Positions 26,652 through 36,053 of a DNA stretch of 64,000 nt are shown in pieces (the stretch's first letter is position 1; each line of letters begins with the position of its first letter). A model generated the notes under the pieces. The model did not search any database. It was not told the DNA's origin and worked only from the letters and a program-made list of their open reading frames with translations. The DNA lies in NCBI RefSeq assembly GCF_022531965.1, contig NZ_CP092831.1:15001-79000 (forward strand), written 5' to 3'. The DNA is from Paenibacillus peoriae. Its GTDB lineage: Bacteria; Bacillota; Bacilli; Paenibacillales; Paenibacillaceae. Both the position numbers and the translations under genes were made by a program.

Positions 26652-29600
26652 TTGTTACAAGCACTTATTCAGGCTTTTACGAAGGATGCTGATTATGCAT
26701 CCATTGCAGCAGGCATATCATCAGGGATGAAGGAACAACTGATATCAGGTTTATCAGGCTCTTCCCGACAGGTACTGATGGCCGCGCTTGCCGAAGATAC
26801 CGGACGACCGTTAATGGTCATGACGCACAATATGTTTGCCGCTCAAAAAATAGCAGATGACTTACAGGAAGCGCTTTCCCCTGATCAGGTTTTATTGTAT
26901 CCTGCCAATGAGCTGGTAGCTGCTGAAGCAGCCATATCCAGTCCAGAGACCTTATCCCAACGAATTGATGTATTGATACGCTGCGCCCAGGGTTTTCGTG
27001 GGATTGTTGTCGTGCCGTTTTCTGGTGTTCGACGTTTATTGCCAATGGCGGAAACATGGCGTGAGGCTCGTATTGAGCTGAAAGAAGGCGAAACAATTCA
27101 GCTGGAAGCGTTTTTGCTACATATGGTCGAGATGGGATACCAGCGTGTAGAGCGTGTGGAATCACGTGGAGAGATGAGCGTACGTGGAGGAATTATTGAT
27201 TTTTATCCAATGACAACCCGTTGGGGCTATCGTGTGGAGCTGTTTGACGATGAAATTGATTCGATCCGTAAGTTTGATCCGCAAGATCAGCGCTCGGTGG
27301 AAAAGGTTCAGGCCGTTACTGTAACGCCGTGTAAGGAAGTTATTGCGAATAACCAGCGTATGGATCAGGCGGCAGATGCCGCTGCTATTTTGTTGGAGGA
27401 GCAGCTGGGCAAAATGACGGATCGTCAAGCTAAGCAGCATCTGAAAGAAGAGATCCATCGTGAAATTGAGTTGCTGCGAGAGCATGTGTATTTTGACGAA
27501 ATCTATAAATATATCTCCCTGCTGTATCCTGAACGTAAAACCCTGGCAGATTATATGCCGGAAGATACGATTCTGATTATTGACGAACCGGCGCGTATGC
27601 TGGAAACAGCCAAGCAACTGGAACGGGATGAGTCAGAATGGAATCTGCATTTGCTTCAAAACGGTAAAACGTTACCGCAGCTAGAACTGTCAGACGACGC
27701 GGACAATCTGCTGTACAACCGGAGATTTCAGACGTTGTTCCTGTCGATTTTCCTCCGTCAGGTTCCTCATACCCAGCCGCAAAATATTTTGAACTTCATC
27801 TGCCGAGGCATGCAGGATTTCCATGGCCAAATGAATGTGCTCAAGGCGGAGATGGATCGTTGGCGCAAAGCTGGCACACAGGTTATGATGCTGGCGAGTG
27901 GAGATGAACGTCTGGACCGGATGCGCCGAGTGCTTGAGGATTATGGTATTGATGAGCCGACGATGGCTATCGGCAATCTGCAAAGCGGTTTTGAAATGCC
28001 ATCTATTCACCTGGCGGTCATTACCGAGGGTGAAATGTTTTCTCAGAAGCAGCGGAAAGCTCGTAAGCAGGGCCGCCATGTGGACAATGCAGAACGAATT
28101 AAGAGCTATAGCGAGCTGAAGGTGGGCGACTACGTCGTACACCAAAATCACGGGATCGGGAAGTACATGGGGATCGGCACGCTGGAGGTTGGCGGTATCC
28201 ATAAGGATTACATGCATGTCCTCTACGCGGGTGGAGATAAGCTGTCAGTGCCGATTGAACAAATTGATCTGATTCAGAAATATGTTGGCTCAGAGGACAA
28301 GGAACCCAAGATTTATAAACTGGGTGGCAATGAGTGGACACGGGTTAAAAGTAAGGTGCGCAGCTCGGTTCAGGATATTGCGGATGACTTGATCAAGCTA
28401 TATGCAGAACGACAGTCGGCACCAGGGTTTGCTTTTGAAAAGGATTCACCGGAGCAACAAGAGTTTGAGGATATGTTCCCGTATGATGAGACACGTGACC
28501 AGATTCGGGCCATCGAAGAGATTAAGAAGGACATGGAGCAGAGCCGCCCGATGGATCGTTTGCTATGCGGTGATGTAGGTTACGGCAAAACTGAAGTTGC
28601 GATTCGTGCTGCTTTTAAGTCTGCTATTGAAGGCAAACAAGTAGCGGTGCTGGTACCGACGACGATTTTGGCACAGCAACACTATGAGACGTTCCGTGAA
28701 CGTTTTTCAGGGTATCCGTTCAATATTCAGGTATTGAGCCGTTTCCGCTCGCGCAAAGAGCAGAATGAAACGATTAAAGGGGTCCGGCAAGGCACGGTCG
28801 ATATTGTCATTGGTACCCATCGTCTGTTGTCGCAGGATCTGGTGTTTAAGGACCTTGGAATGCTGATTGTCGATGAGGAACAGCGATTTGGCGTAACCCA
28901 CAAGGAAAAGCTGAAGAAGCTGAAAACGAACGTAGATGTGCTGACGTTAACGGCAACACCTATTCCGCGTACGTTGCATATGTCCATGCTGGGTGTACGT
29001 GACTTGTCAGTCATTGAGACGCCACCGGAAAACCGTTTTCCAGTGCAAACGTATGTGGTTGAGCATAGCCAGACTCTAGTCCGTGAGGCCATTGAACGCG
29101 AGATGGCACGCGGAGGGCAGGTGTACTATCTGTATAATCGTGTGCAGGGCATTCAGGAGATGGCTGCAGAGATCAATGCGCTCGTACCGGAGGCCAAGGT
29201 GGGCGTGGGTCACGGACAAATGTCCGAAACCGAACTGGAGAAAACTATTTTGGATTTCCTGGATGGCGAATATGATGTGCTGGTCAGCACCAGCATTATT
29301 GAAACCGGCGTGGATATTCCAAATGTAAATACACTCATTGTGCATGATGCCGATAAAATGGGGCTATCCCAGCTTTATCAGCTGCGTGGGCGTGTAGGTC
29401 GTTCCAATCGGATTGCCTATGCTTATTTCACGTACCAGCGGGATAAGGTGCTCACGGAAGTGGCGGAGAAGCGCCTTCAGTCGATTAAAGAATTTACGGA
29501 GCTGGGCTCCGGCTTCAAGATTGCAATGCGCGATTTGTCCATCCGCGGCGCGGGTAACTTGCTTGGCGCTGAGCAGCATGGATTCATCGCATCCGTCGGC

Positions 29601-30179
29601 TTTGATCTTTACTCGCAGATGCTGGCTGAGGAAATTAATAAACGTAAAGTCAGCGTACTTGGAGAAGAGGATCAGTCCAATCGGAATTGGAGTACGTCGA
29701 TTGATTTAGGCGTCGATGCTTACCTGCCGGGTGACTATATTTATGACAGCATCCAGAAAATTGAGATTTATAAAAAGGTTGCAGCGGTCAGTACCTTTGA
29801 CGAGGCTTCTGAACTGGAGGATGAACTGGTCGACCGATTTGGCGATCTGCCAGAGGCTGTGCGTCATTTGCTAGCCGTGGCTCGCCTCAAGGTATATGGA
29901 CGCATGTATGGCATCGAGTCCATAGTGCAACGGGATGACAATATCGTGTTGAAATTCCATGAAGGGCGTCAGCAGGCGGTACAGACCGCCAAACTTGCCG
30001 AGATTGGCAATCGCTTTGAAAGACGTGTACAATTTGAACAGGGCACATCTATGAGCGCACGCATAAAGGGCAAAGGTCTAAATGATCCACAGTTGCTAGA
30101 ACTGCTGGAACAATTTTTGAGTGCATTGAAAGAAGCATTCACATTGAAGGAGGAACTGCAAAATGCCACAACTAAATAA
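26652..30179 (+). CDS. mfd: Transcription-repair coupling factor Mfd
   Basis: The 1175-residue motor releases RNA polymerase stalled at lesions and recruits UvrA. Visible are the UvrB-like N-terminal region, the RNAP-interaction domain with KVGDYVVHQNHGIGKYMGI (about residues 490-508), helicase motifs with Walker A GDVGYGKTE (Lys646), DEEQ (Asp741), TATPIPRT and QLRGRVGRS, and a C-terminal UvrA-binding domain. TTG 26652 is preferred to GTG 26643, which overlaps the AAAGGGG ribosome site. Its last 17 bases overlap the next gene. Confidence 0.96.
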   Translation: MLQALIQAFTKDADYASIAAGISSGMKEQLISGLSGSSRQVLMAALAEDTGRPLMVMTHNMFAAQKIADDLQEALSPDQVLLYPANELVAAEAAISSPETLSQRIDVLIRCAQGFRGIVVVPFSGVRRLLPMAETWREARIELKEGETIQLEAFLLHMVEMGYQRVERVESRGEMSVRGGIIDFYPMTTRWGYRVELFDDEIDSIRKFDPQDQRSVEKVQAVTVTPCKEVIANNQRMDQAADAAAILLEEQLGKMTDRQAKQHLKEEIHREIELLREHVYFDEIYKYISLLYPERKTLADYMPEDTILIIDEPARMLETAKQLERDESEWNLHLLQNGKTLPQLELSDDADNLLYNRRFQTLFLSIFLRQVPHTQPQNILNFICRGMQDFHGQMNVLKAEMDRWRKAGTQVMMLASGDERLDRMRRVLEDYGIDEPTMAIGNLQSGFEMPSIHLAVITEGEMFSQKQRKARKQGRHVDNAERIKSYSELKVGDYVVHQNHGIGKYMGIGTLEVGGIHKDYMHVLYAGGDKLSVPIEQIDLIQKYVGSEDKEPKIYKLGGNEWTRVKSKVRSSVQDIADDLIKLYAERQSAPGFAFEKDSPEQQEFEDMFPYDETRDQIRAIEEIKKDMEQSRPMDRLLCGDVGYGKTEVAIRAAFKSAIEGKQVAVLVPTTILAQQHYETFRERFSGYPFNIQVLSRFRSRKEQNETIKGVRQGTVDIVIGTHRLLSQDLVFKDLGMLIVDEEQRFGVTHKEKLKKLKTNVDVLTLTATPIPRTLHMSMLGVRDLSVIETPPENRFPVQTYVVEHSQTLVREAIEREMARGGQVYYLYNRVQGIQEMAAEINALVPEAKVGVGHGQMSETELEKTILDFLDGEYDVLVSTSIIETGVDIPNVNTLIVHDADKMGLSQLYQLRGRVGRSNRIAYAYFTYQRDKVLTEVAEKRLQSIKEFTELGSGFKIAMRDLSIRGAGNLLGAEQHGFIASVGFDLYSQMLAEEINKRKVSVLGEEDQSNRNWSTSIDLGVDAYLPGDYIYDSIQKIEIYKKVAAVSTFDEASELEDELVDRFGDLPEAVRHLLAVARLKVYGRMYGIESIVQRDDNIVLKFHEGRQQAVQTAKLAEIGNRFERRVQFEQGTSMSARIKGKGLNDPQLLELLEQFLSALKEAFTLKEELQNATTK

Positions 30180-31281
30180 AAGAAAACCTTGGAGAATGCT
30201 CTCCTTGGGAATGGCAGCGCTGCTAGCTATATCGGTTCTGGCAGCATGTACGAAGCAACCGGATGAGAACAAGGTCAAGGATGAACCGAAGGACAACAGC
30301 AAGGTTGTCGTGACCTATAAGGGTGGAACGATTACCGAAAATGAGTTCAACCAAGAAATCAGTATGATGAAATTCCTGTACCCAGAGTATGAGGCTGCGT
30401 TAGCTTCGGATCAGGTACGAGAGCAAATTGTAAAGCAGGAAGTGGTGTACAAGCTTCTGGCGGCTAAAGCGGACGACAAAGCCAAGGAGCAGGGTGCCAA
30501 AGAAGGGAACGAACAACTGGAGCAGTATAAAAAGTCAGTCGGAGAAGATAAGTTCAAGACATTTCTGAGTGATAAGAAACTGACTGAACAAGGTGTGAAA
30601 GATTACTTCACGCGTGTAATGACGGTAATCAACAGCGAAACTAACAAAGTAACAGATGATCAGCTAAAACAGGAATTTGAGAAAAATAAAGATCAATTCA
30701 CGACAGCAACCGTGCGTCATGTATTGATTAACTTCCAAGATCCTAAAACAAAGAAAGAGCGCAAAAAAGAGGATGCCCTCAAGCTGGCGAAAGAAGTGAA
30801 GGCGAAGCTGGACGGAGGAGCGGATTTTGCGACGATTGCCAAGAAATATTCAGAAGACCCAGGTTCTGCGTCTAACGGAGGTCTGTATGAGAATGCATCC
30901 GTAGCGCAATGGGTACCTGCCTTTAAAGAGGCCGCTGAGACCCAACCGATTAACAAAATCGGTGAGCCGGTGGAAACGGAATACGGATATCACGTGATCA
31001 AAGTGGAGTCCCGCAATGAGCCAACGTTTGATAAATTGAAAGACAACGAAAAGGCTGCCCTGAAAAATAAATTGGCCGGGGAAAGTATCCAAAACTTTAC
31101 CGAAAATGATTTGACGAAACTTGATTTGAAAATCAATCTGCCGAAGGTACCAGCTACGCAAGAGAAAAGCGGTGCAACTTCTGGTGCCGGTAGCACAACT
31201 ACACCGGGCGCAACAACAAACGGTACGGGCGATGCCAAGGCAGGAACAGCCAAAGATGGAGCTACAAACGAAGGTAAATAA
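30163..31281 (+). CDS. PrsA-like foldase lipoprotein (parvulin-type PPIase)
   Basis: The 372-residue protein has a lipoprotein signal with lipobox LAAC (Cys29), a charged helical N-domain (SurA_N-like), a parvulin domain (TVRHVLINFQD, about residues 184-194, through YHVIKVESRNEP) and a Thr/Gly/Ala-rich disordered tail of about 45 residues. PrsA helps secreted proteins fold outside the membrane. The start lies inside mfd after GAAGGAGG, so the two are probably cotranscribed and coupled. B. subtilis has no prsA-type gene here; a second PpiC protein is at 52071. Confidence 0.9.
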   Translation: MPQLNKRKPWRMLSLGMAALLAISVLAACTKQPDENKVKDEPKDNSKVVVTYKGGTITENEFNQEISMMKFLYPEYEAALASDQVREQIVKQEVVYKLLAAKADDKAKEQGAKEGNEQLEQYKKSVGEDKFKTFLSDKKLTEQGVKDYFTRVMTVINSETNKVTDDQLKQEFEKNKDQFTTATVRHVLINFQDPKTKKERKKEDALKLAKEVKAKLDGGADFATIAKKYSEDPGSASNGGLYENASVAQWVPAFKEAAETQPINKIGEPVETEYGYHVIKVESRNEPTFDKLKDNEKAALKNKLAGESIQNFTENDLTKLDLKINLPKVPATQEKSGATSGAGSTTTPGATTNGTGDAKAGTAKDGATNEGK

Positions 31282-31311
31282 CTGAACATGCATAAGGAAT
31301 TGGGAACAGAT

Positions 31312-31340
31312 GAATACTATGGTCAGATATCACCATAAAC
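31312..31340 (+). promoter_or_regulatory. Candidate sigma-G promoter of spoVT
   Basis: GAATA (31312-31316) fits GHATR; 17 bases on, CATAAAC (31334-31340) matches five of seven positions of CATNMTA. spoVT is sigma-G dependent in B. subtilis. It would leave a leader of about 100 bases. Confidence 0.4.
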
Positions 31341-31448
31341 ACCATGACCGTGACGTTCTTCGTGACCGCTTCTGGGGGAGTGGAAGCGTCTTTCGATACC
31401 GTCAGTAGTTTACTAAATTCTTCTTGAGAAAGTGGGGCAACATGTGAA

Positions 31449-31991
31449 ATGAAAGCTACTGGTATAGTTCGCCGTATTGATGACCTTGGGCGGGTAGTTA
31501 TTCCAAAGGAAATTCGCCGCACCTTGAGAATTCGTGAAGGAGATCCGCTTGAGATTTTTGTGGATCGTGACGGAGAAGTCATTTTGAAAAAGTATTCACC
31601 TATTGGTGAACTTGGTGATTTCGCCAAAGAATATGCTGAGTCCCTGTTTGAAAGCACGGGCCATATTACAATGATTACCGATCGGGACACCATTATTACG
31701 GTGGCTGGAGGCTCTAAAAAAGAGTTTCTGGACAAGCCAATCGGTAGCATTATCGAAGGTAGTATGGATAATCGCAAAACTGTGCTGGAGACAGCCAGCG
31801 GCTCTTATGAGCTAACGCGAGACCACGAAGAAACACTCTCGTCCTTTGTGGCGGCTCCCATTGTTTCCGGTGGTGATCCCATTGGTTCCGTTGTATTGTT
31901 GAACAAGGACGAAAATGTAAAAATGTCCGAAATGGAGGTCAAAATGGCTGAAACAGCCGCTGGCTTCCTGGGCAAACAAATGGAACAGTAA
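31449..31991 (+). CDS. spoVT: Stage V sporulation protein T
   Basis: The 180-residue forespore regulator has an AbrB-type N-terminal DNA-binding domain (KATGIVRRIDDLGRVVIPKE, residues 2-21) and a C-terminal GAF domain (about residues 55-178, with SSFVAAPIVSGGDPIGSVVL). It tunes sigma-G dependent genes. The ribosome site is weak (GTGGGG, 12 or more bases ahead). It follows mfd as in B. subtilis, apart from the inserted foldase gene. Confidence 0.95.
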   Translation: MKATGIVRRIDDLGRVVIPKEIRRTLRIREGDPLEIFVDRDGEVILKKYSPIGELGDFAKEYAESLFESTGHITMITDRDTIITVAGGSKKEFLDKPIGSIIEGSMDNRKTVLETASGSYELTRDHEETLSSFVAAPIVSGGDPIGSVVLLNKDENVKMSEMEVKMAETAAGFLGKQMEQ

Positions 31992-32003
31992 CATCCCGTT
32001 TCA

Positions 32004-32062
32004 CCCCTGTATGACGTACAGAATGGCGAAAGCCGTCCTACGTTGCACAGGGTTTTTTTTCT
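32004..32062 (+). terminator. Terminator after spoVT
   Basis: CCCTGT and GACGTA pair with TACGT and ACAGGG, with an inner GGCgaaaGCC hairpin, followed by TTTTTTTT. Confidence 0.88.
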
Positions 32063-32132
32063 TTCCGTGAGAAGAGGCGGTATAATAGGACTCGGGTAAG
32101 ATGCATATTTCAGGTGGGAGTGGAGACGGAGA

Positions 32133-33791
32133 ATGCAGGAAAATCGCGCCGCTTCGCGGCTGCTACGAGGTGCTGTCATTTTGACACTGGCAGCGGTAGC
32201 GAGCAAGCTGATCGGCACAGTGCAAAAAATCCCGCTGCAGAATATCGGCGGCGACGGCGTGTTTGGCATTTATAATACGGTTTATCCTTTTTATACGCTG
32301 TTCATTACCATTGCAGCTGCTGGATTTCCGGCTGCAATATCCAAATTTGTAGCTGAGTTTGAGGCAGTGGGAAACCGAGCAGCGGGGCAACGTGTTGCTC
32401 GGTTATCTTCGCTTGTCTTGGGTGTCTTCGGGTTAATCCTGGGCGTGCTGATGTATACGTGTGCGCCGCTCATTGGTCAATGGATCGACAATGCTCACGT
32501 CATTCCGTCGGTGAGGGCGGCGGCGTTTGCCTTTTTGTTCGTGCCGGTTATGGCGGGACTGAGAGGATATTTTCAAGGTTTGCAAAATATGCTTCCGACT
32601 GCTGTTTCCCAAGTGACGGAGCAGGCGATAAGGGTAAGCGTGATGATTATACTGTTGCTGCTCATGCTGTCACAAGGAGCGGGAGCAGATATGATTGCTG
32701 CCGGAGCCGTGTTTGGTTCAGCAGCAGGTGGAGCAGCGGGCTTGGTCGTCATGTTGCTATATTGGCGAAATCACAGGAAGAGGCTTAGAAGGCAAGGGAC
32801 GGTCATGGCGACAGTGCAAGCACAAGCTGGAGAGCTACACCCAGCGGAAAGCAATGGTGCCTTGTTAAAGGCGATACTGCGTTATGCCCTGCCTGTTTGC
32901 CTTGGAGCGCTAGCCGTTCCGTTAATTAGCCTGGTAGACACATTTACTGTACCTCGCTTGTTAAAGCAGGAGGGATTGGAGGATACTGCGGTTATGGTGG
33001 CCTTTGGCGTGTATAACCGAGGTCTGCCGCTGGTACAGCTAGTCATGATGTTTGCCACCACCCTGTCGGCATTATTCATTCCATCGCTGGCTGAGGCCCG
33101 GGTAACCGGCGGTACGGAACTGGCACGTCGCCAGTGCGAGCAATCGCTGCGCTGGTTTTGGCTACTGGGACTGGCCGCTGCGACAGGCTTGATCGTGCTG
33201 GCTGTGCCCGTCAATGTGATGCTGTATGCGGACGACACCGGCAGCGGGGTCATGCGCTGGATGGCGCTAACCGCCGTTGGCGGCACGCTCAGCATCATCT
33301 CGGCTGCGCTGCTGCAAGGGCTTGGCGCGGTTCGCGCGCCGGCTCTGGCGATGCTCGCGGCCGCAGCAGCCAAGGCGCTGCTAAACTGGCTACTCGTGCC
33401 GCATCTAGGCACGGCTGGAGCCGCCATTGCGGGGGCTGTCGCCTATCTGCTGGCGGCAGTGATCAACATCGTGCTGCTGGCTCGCTTGGTAGGCCTGCGC
33501 GCGAGCTGGTCCGCCAGCGTGCTCAAGCCGGCGGCGCTGCTTATCGCCCTGGCTGGTGCGGCCGGGGCAGCGATGTGGGGCACCAGCGCTGTGCTGGGTG
33601 CCTTGGGGTGGGCTGCCGAAGGTCGTGCCACGGCAGCCGTGGAGAGCCTGCTGGGTGTAGCCGCAGGCGCCGCAGTGTTCGTGATCGGCCTCGCACGCTT
33701 GAGGCTGATCACGGAAGCCGAGCTTGTGGCGGTGCCCAAGCTCGGACGCCCGCTGGCAGCCGTGCTGCGCAGGCTACGTGTACTGGCTTAG
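32133..33791 (+). CDS. SpoVB/MviN-family polysaccharide or lipid transporter (YabM-like)
   Basis: The 552-residue integral membrane protein has about 14 helices and the MOP-superfamily start RGAVILTLAAVASKLIGTVQ. Related proteins (SpoVB, MurJ, Wzx) flip lipid-linked wall precursors; YabM occupies this locus in B. subtilis. The substrate is not evident. GGAGACGGAG precedes the ATG. The last third (from about 33100) is clearly more GC-rich than its surroundings and Ala-rich, which creates a long spurious frame on the same strand. Confidence 0.88.
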   Translation: MQENRAASRLLRGAVILTLAAVASKLIGTVQKIPLQNIGGDGVFGIYNTVYPFYTLFITIAAAGFPAAISKFVAEFEAVGNRAAGQRVARLSSLVLGVFGLILGVLMYTCAPLIGQWIDNAHVIPSVRAAAFAFLFVPVMAGLRGYFQGLQNMLPTAVSQVTEQAIRVSVMIILLLLMLSQGAGADMIAAGAVFGSAAGGAAGLVVMLLYWRNHRKRLRRQGTVMATVQAQAGELHPAESNGALLKAILRYALPVCLGALAVPLISLVDTFTVPRLLKQEGLEDTAVMVAFGVYNRGLPLVQLVMMFATTLSALFIPSLAEARVTGGTELARRQCEQSLRWFWLLGLAAATGLIVLAVPVNVMLYADDTGSGVMRWMALTAVGGTLSIISAALLQGLGAVRAPALAMLAAAAAKALLNWLLVPHLGTAGAAIAGAVAYLLAAVINIVLLARLVGLRASWSASVLKPAALLIALAGAAGAAMWGTSAVLGALGWAAEGRATAAVESLLGVAAGAAVFVIGLARLRLITEAELVAVPKLGRPLAAVLRRLRVLA

Positions 33792-33838
33792 CCAGGCATA
33801 CGGCTTACGGCGTGAATCGGCACAGCCATTTTATGAGC

Positions 33839-33859
33839 CTATACCACTTTGTGGTATAG
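33839..33859. promoter_or_regulatory. Perfect palindrome upstream of mazG
   Basis: CTATACCAC and GTGGTATAG are perfect 9-base inverted repeats around TTT. The right arm ends in TATAGT (33855-33860), a possible -10, so a repressor site over a promoter is plausible. No T-run follows, so it is not a terminator. Confidence 0.5.
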
Positions 33860-33947
33860 TAATGCCAAAGCAAAGGAAGCGGAGGCGGGGTTAGGCCGTG
33901 TATTTTTTCGAGCATGAGCCTTGTTTCTGCGAAACGGAGGATGGGAT

Positions 33948-35447
33948 ATGAGCGTAACATTAACGGTCGTAGGTTTGGGCTCGGGGGATCCGGATCAGCT
34001 TACGATAGGGATATTGAACAAAATGCGAGGCGCTTCAGCGCTGTATCTGCGGACCAAGGAGCATCCTGCGGTTCAAGTGCTGAATGAGTTTGAGGTGGCT
34101 TTTGAGTCGTTTGACGAGGTATATGAGACAAAAGAGTCTTTCCCAGAGGTATACGAGGAAATTACCAGCCAATTGATTACGACGGCTGCTAAGGCGGCAG
34201 ACGGAAGTGAAATCGTCTATGCGGTTCCTGGTCACCCTATGGTGGCAGAAGCAGCGGTGCAGTTGCTTAAGGAGCGTTGTCCTGCGCAAGGGATTGAACT
34301 GAATATTCTGGGCGGCGAAAGTTTCCTGGATGAAGCTTTTGTGCGTCTTGGTTTTGATCCGATTGAGGGTTTTCAGCTGCTGGACGCAGGAACACTGGAT
34401 GCCAGCTGGCTCCAGCCTCAGCTGCATACGCTGATCGGACAGGTGTATGACACCTTTACGGCTTCTGATGTGAAGCTGTGCCTGATGGAGCGGTATCCTG
34501 ACGATTATGAGGTATATGTCGGTCACGCTCTTGGGGTAGAAGGGGAGGAAGCGGTGCACAAGGTACCGCTGTACGAGCTGGATCGAGTAGAGGGCTACGG
34601 GAACCTATCCTTGGTATACGTACCTCGCAGTGAAGATGAAGCGCTGAAACGGCGTTCTTTTGACCGTTTACACGAGATTGTCGATATTTTGCGCAGTCCG
34701 GAAGGCTGTCCTTGGGATCGTGAACAGACACATCAGTCGATTCGCAAAAATCTGATCGAAGAAACGTATGAAGTCATCGAAACGATAGATGAGGACGACC
34801 CTGAGCATATGAAGGAAGAGCTGGGCGATCTGTTGTTGCAAATTTTGCTGCATGCCCAAATGGAAGAGGAAGTCGGAACCTTCAATGTGTATGATGTAAT
34901 TCAGGGGCTGAATGATAAGCTTATTTTCCGTCATCCGCATGTGTTCGGTGATAATCAAGCGAATGATGCGGAAGAGGCGCTGCAAAACTGGGAGCAGATG
35001 AAGGCTGAGGAAAAACGGCTTAAAGGCACGACGGCAGCATATCCTTCTGTACTGGACGGGGTTCCGCGTGATCTGCCTGCTCTTATGAAATCGTACAAGC
35101 TCCAGAAGAAAGCAGCTAAAGTAGGCTTTAACTGGGATAGCATTGAGGGCGTATTCGATAAATTGGACGAAGAAGTGGCTGAGCTGAAGGAAGCGGTTCG
35201 TGAAGGGCATGCTGTGGAAGCCCAGTTGCTGGAGTTAGGCGATGTGTTATTTGTTGCCGTGAATGCAGCCCGGTTTATGGGAGTAGACCCGGAAGAGGCA
35301 TTGTCGGCTACCAATCGCAAATTTGTCGACCGTTTCCAGTATATTGAGCAGAAATTACGCGAGCAGGGGCGTCGTCCCGAAGAAAGCAGCGTAGATGAAA
35401 TGGAGACTTACTGGCAGGAAGCGAAAAAGCTCCTTGGTAAAGCGTGA
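33948..35447 (+). CDS. Fusion of tetrapyrrole methylase-like and MazG NTP pyrophosphohydrolase domains (YabN)
   Basis: The 499-residue protein joins an N-terminal SAM-type tetrapyrrole (corrin/porphyrin) methylase domain (about residues 1-220, TLTVVGLGSGDPDQLT, VPGHPMVAE) to a MazG domain (about 230-495) with CPWDREQTHQSIRKNLIEET and the metal-binding EELGDLLLQ. Such YabN fusions hydrolyse NTPs to NMPs; the role of the first domain is unknown. ATG 33948 follows GGAGG at 7 bases; the frame from 33921 is over-extended. Confidence 0.92.
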   Translation: MSVTLTVVGLGSGDPDQLTIGILNKMRGASALYLRTKEHPAVQVLNEFEVAFESFDEVYETKESFPEVYEEITSQLITTAAKAADGSEIVYAVPGHPMVAEAAVQLLKERCPAQGIELNILGGESFLDEAFVRLGFDPIEGFQLLDAGTLDASWLQPQLHTLIGQVYDTFTASDVKLCLMERYPDDYEVYVGHALGVEGEEAVHKVPLYELDRVEGYGNLSLVYVPRSEDEALKRRSFDRLHEIVDILRSPEGCPWDREQTHQSIRKNLIEETYEVIETIDEDDPEHMKEELGDLLLQILLHAQMEEEVGTFNVYDVIQGLNDKLIFRHPHVFGDNQANDAEEALQNWEQMKAEEKRLKGTTAAYPSVLDGVPRDLPALMKSYKLQKKAAKVGFNWDSIEGVFDKLDEEVAELKEAVREGHAVEAQLLELGDVLFVAVNAARFMGVDPEEALSATNRKFVDRFQYIEQKLREQGRRPEESSVDEMETYWQEAKKLLGKA

Positions 35448-35780
35448 TTCCACATATTCGCTTTTGGCTGCACAGAACAGTAAAATGAGACATATGCAGG
35501 GTTGAAAGAAGGCCCAGTTTGAGAGGACTTGCCAATGGGCAGAGTTTTGTAGTAGGATGTTGGCTTGACTGGGGTCGAATAAAAAAACGCCTGTCATTGC
35601 AGGATTTTTACGGACAAGCCAGAATAACTTGTAGTAATTCTGAAAATAACTGTAGCTTATAGTTAAGCGTGTTACAGTGACATTCAGAAGGGCTTCGGCC
35701 ACAGTTGGACCTCACGTCTGCTCCATCAATGGACATGTAGCGTGATGATTATTTTTTGACATTTGGGAGGCTTTTATCTT
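35448..35780 (+). other. Leader region before the HU gene
   Basis: No gene is supported. CCTG/CAGG near 35590-35604 followed by ATTTTT could be a weak terminator for mazG. A TATAGT occurs near 35660 without a good -35. The 3' end carries GGGAGG, the HU ribosome site. Such a long stretch before a highly expressed gene may include its promoter and a long untranslated leader. Confidence 0.4.
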
Positions 35781-36053
35781 ATGAACAAGACAGATCTGAT
35801 CAACAATATTTCCAGCAAAAGCGGTTTGAGCAAACGTGACGTTGAAGCTGTATTGAATGGCGTTCTTGGTGAAATTACAGATGCACTCGCTAGCGGTGAC
35901 AAAGTGCAACTGATCGGCTTTGGTACTTTCGAAACACGCAAGCGTTCCAGCCGTACAGGCCGCAATCCACAAACCGGTAACACGATTGAAATTCCAGAAT
36001 CGACCGTTCCTGCTTTTAAAGCCGGTAATAAGCTTAAAGAAGCCGTTAACTAA
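35781..36053 (+). CDS. hup: DNA-binding protein HU
   Basis: The 90-residue histone-like protein has MNKTDLINNISSKSGLSKRD and the beta-arm segment GFGTFETRKRSSRTGRNPQT (about residues 46-65) that enters the DNA minor groove. It bends and compacts DNA. ATG 35781 gives the exact HU length. Its stop codon overlaps the rqcP start by one base. In B. subtilis HU (hbs) is elsewhere, so its position between mazG and rqcP is a Paenibacillus-type arrangement. Confidence 0.97.
   Translation: MNKTDLINNISSKSGLSKRDVEAVLNGVLGEITDALASGDKVQLIGFGTFETRKRSSRTGRNPQTGNTIEIPESTVPAFKAGNKLKEAVN

Noticed and set aside
33134..33859. 241-codon open frame overlapping the flippase gene on the same strand
   Set aside because: It lies wholly in the GC-rich part of the membrane protein gene, has no ribosome site and an unnatural Arg/Ala/Gly composition. 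It is a by-product of high GC.
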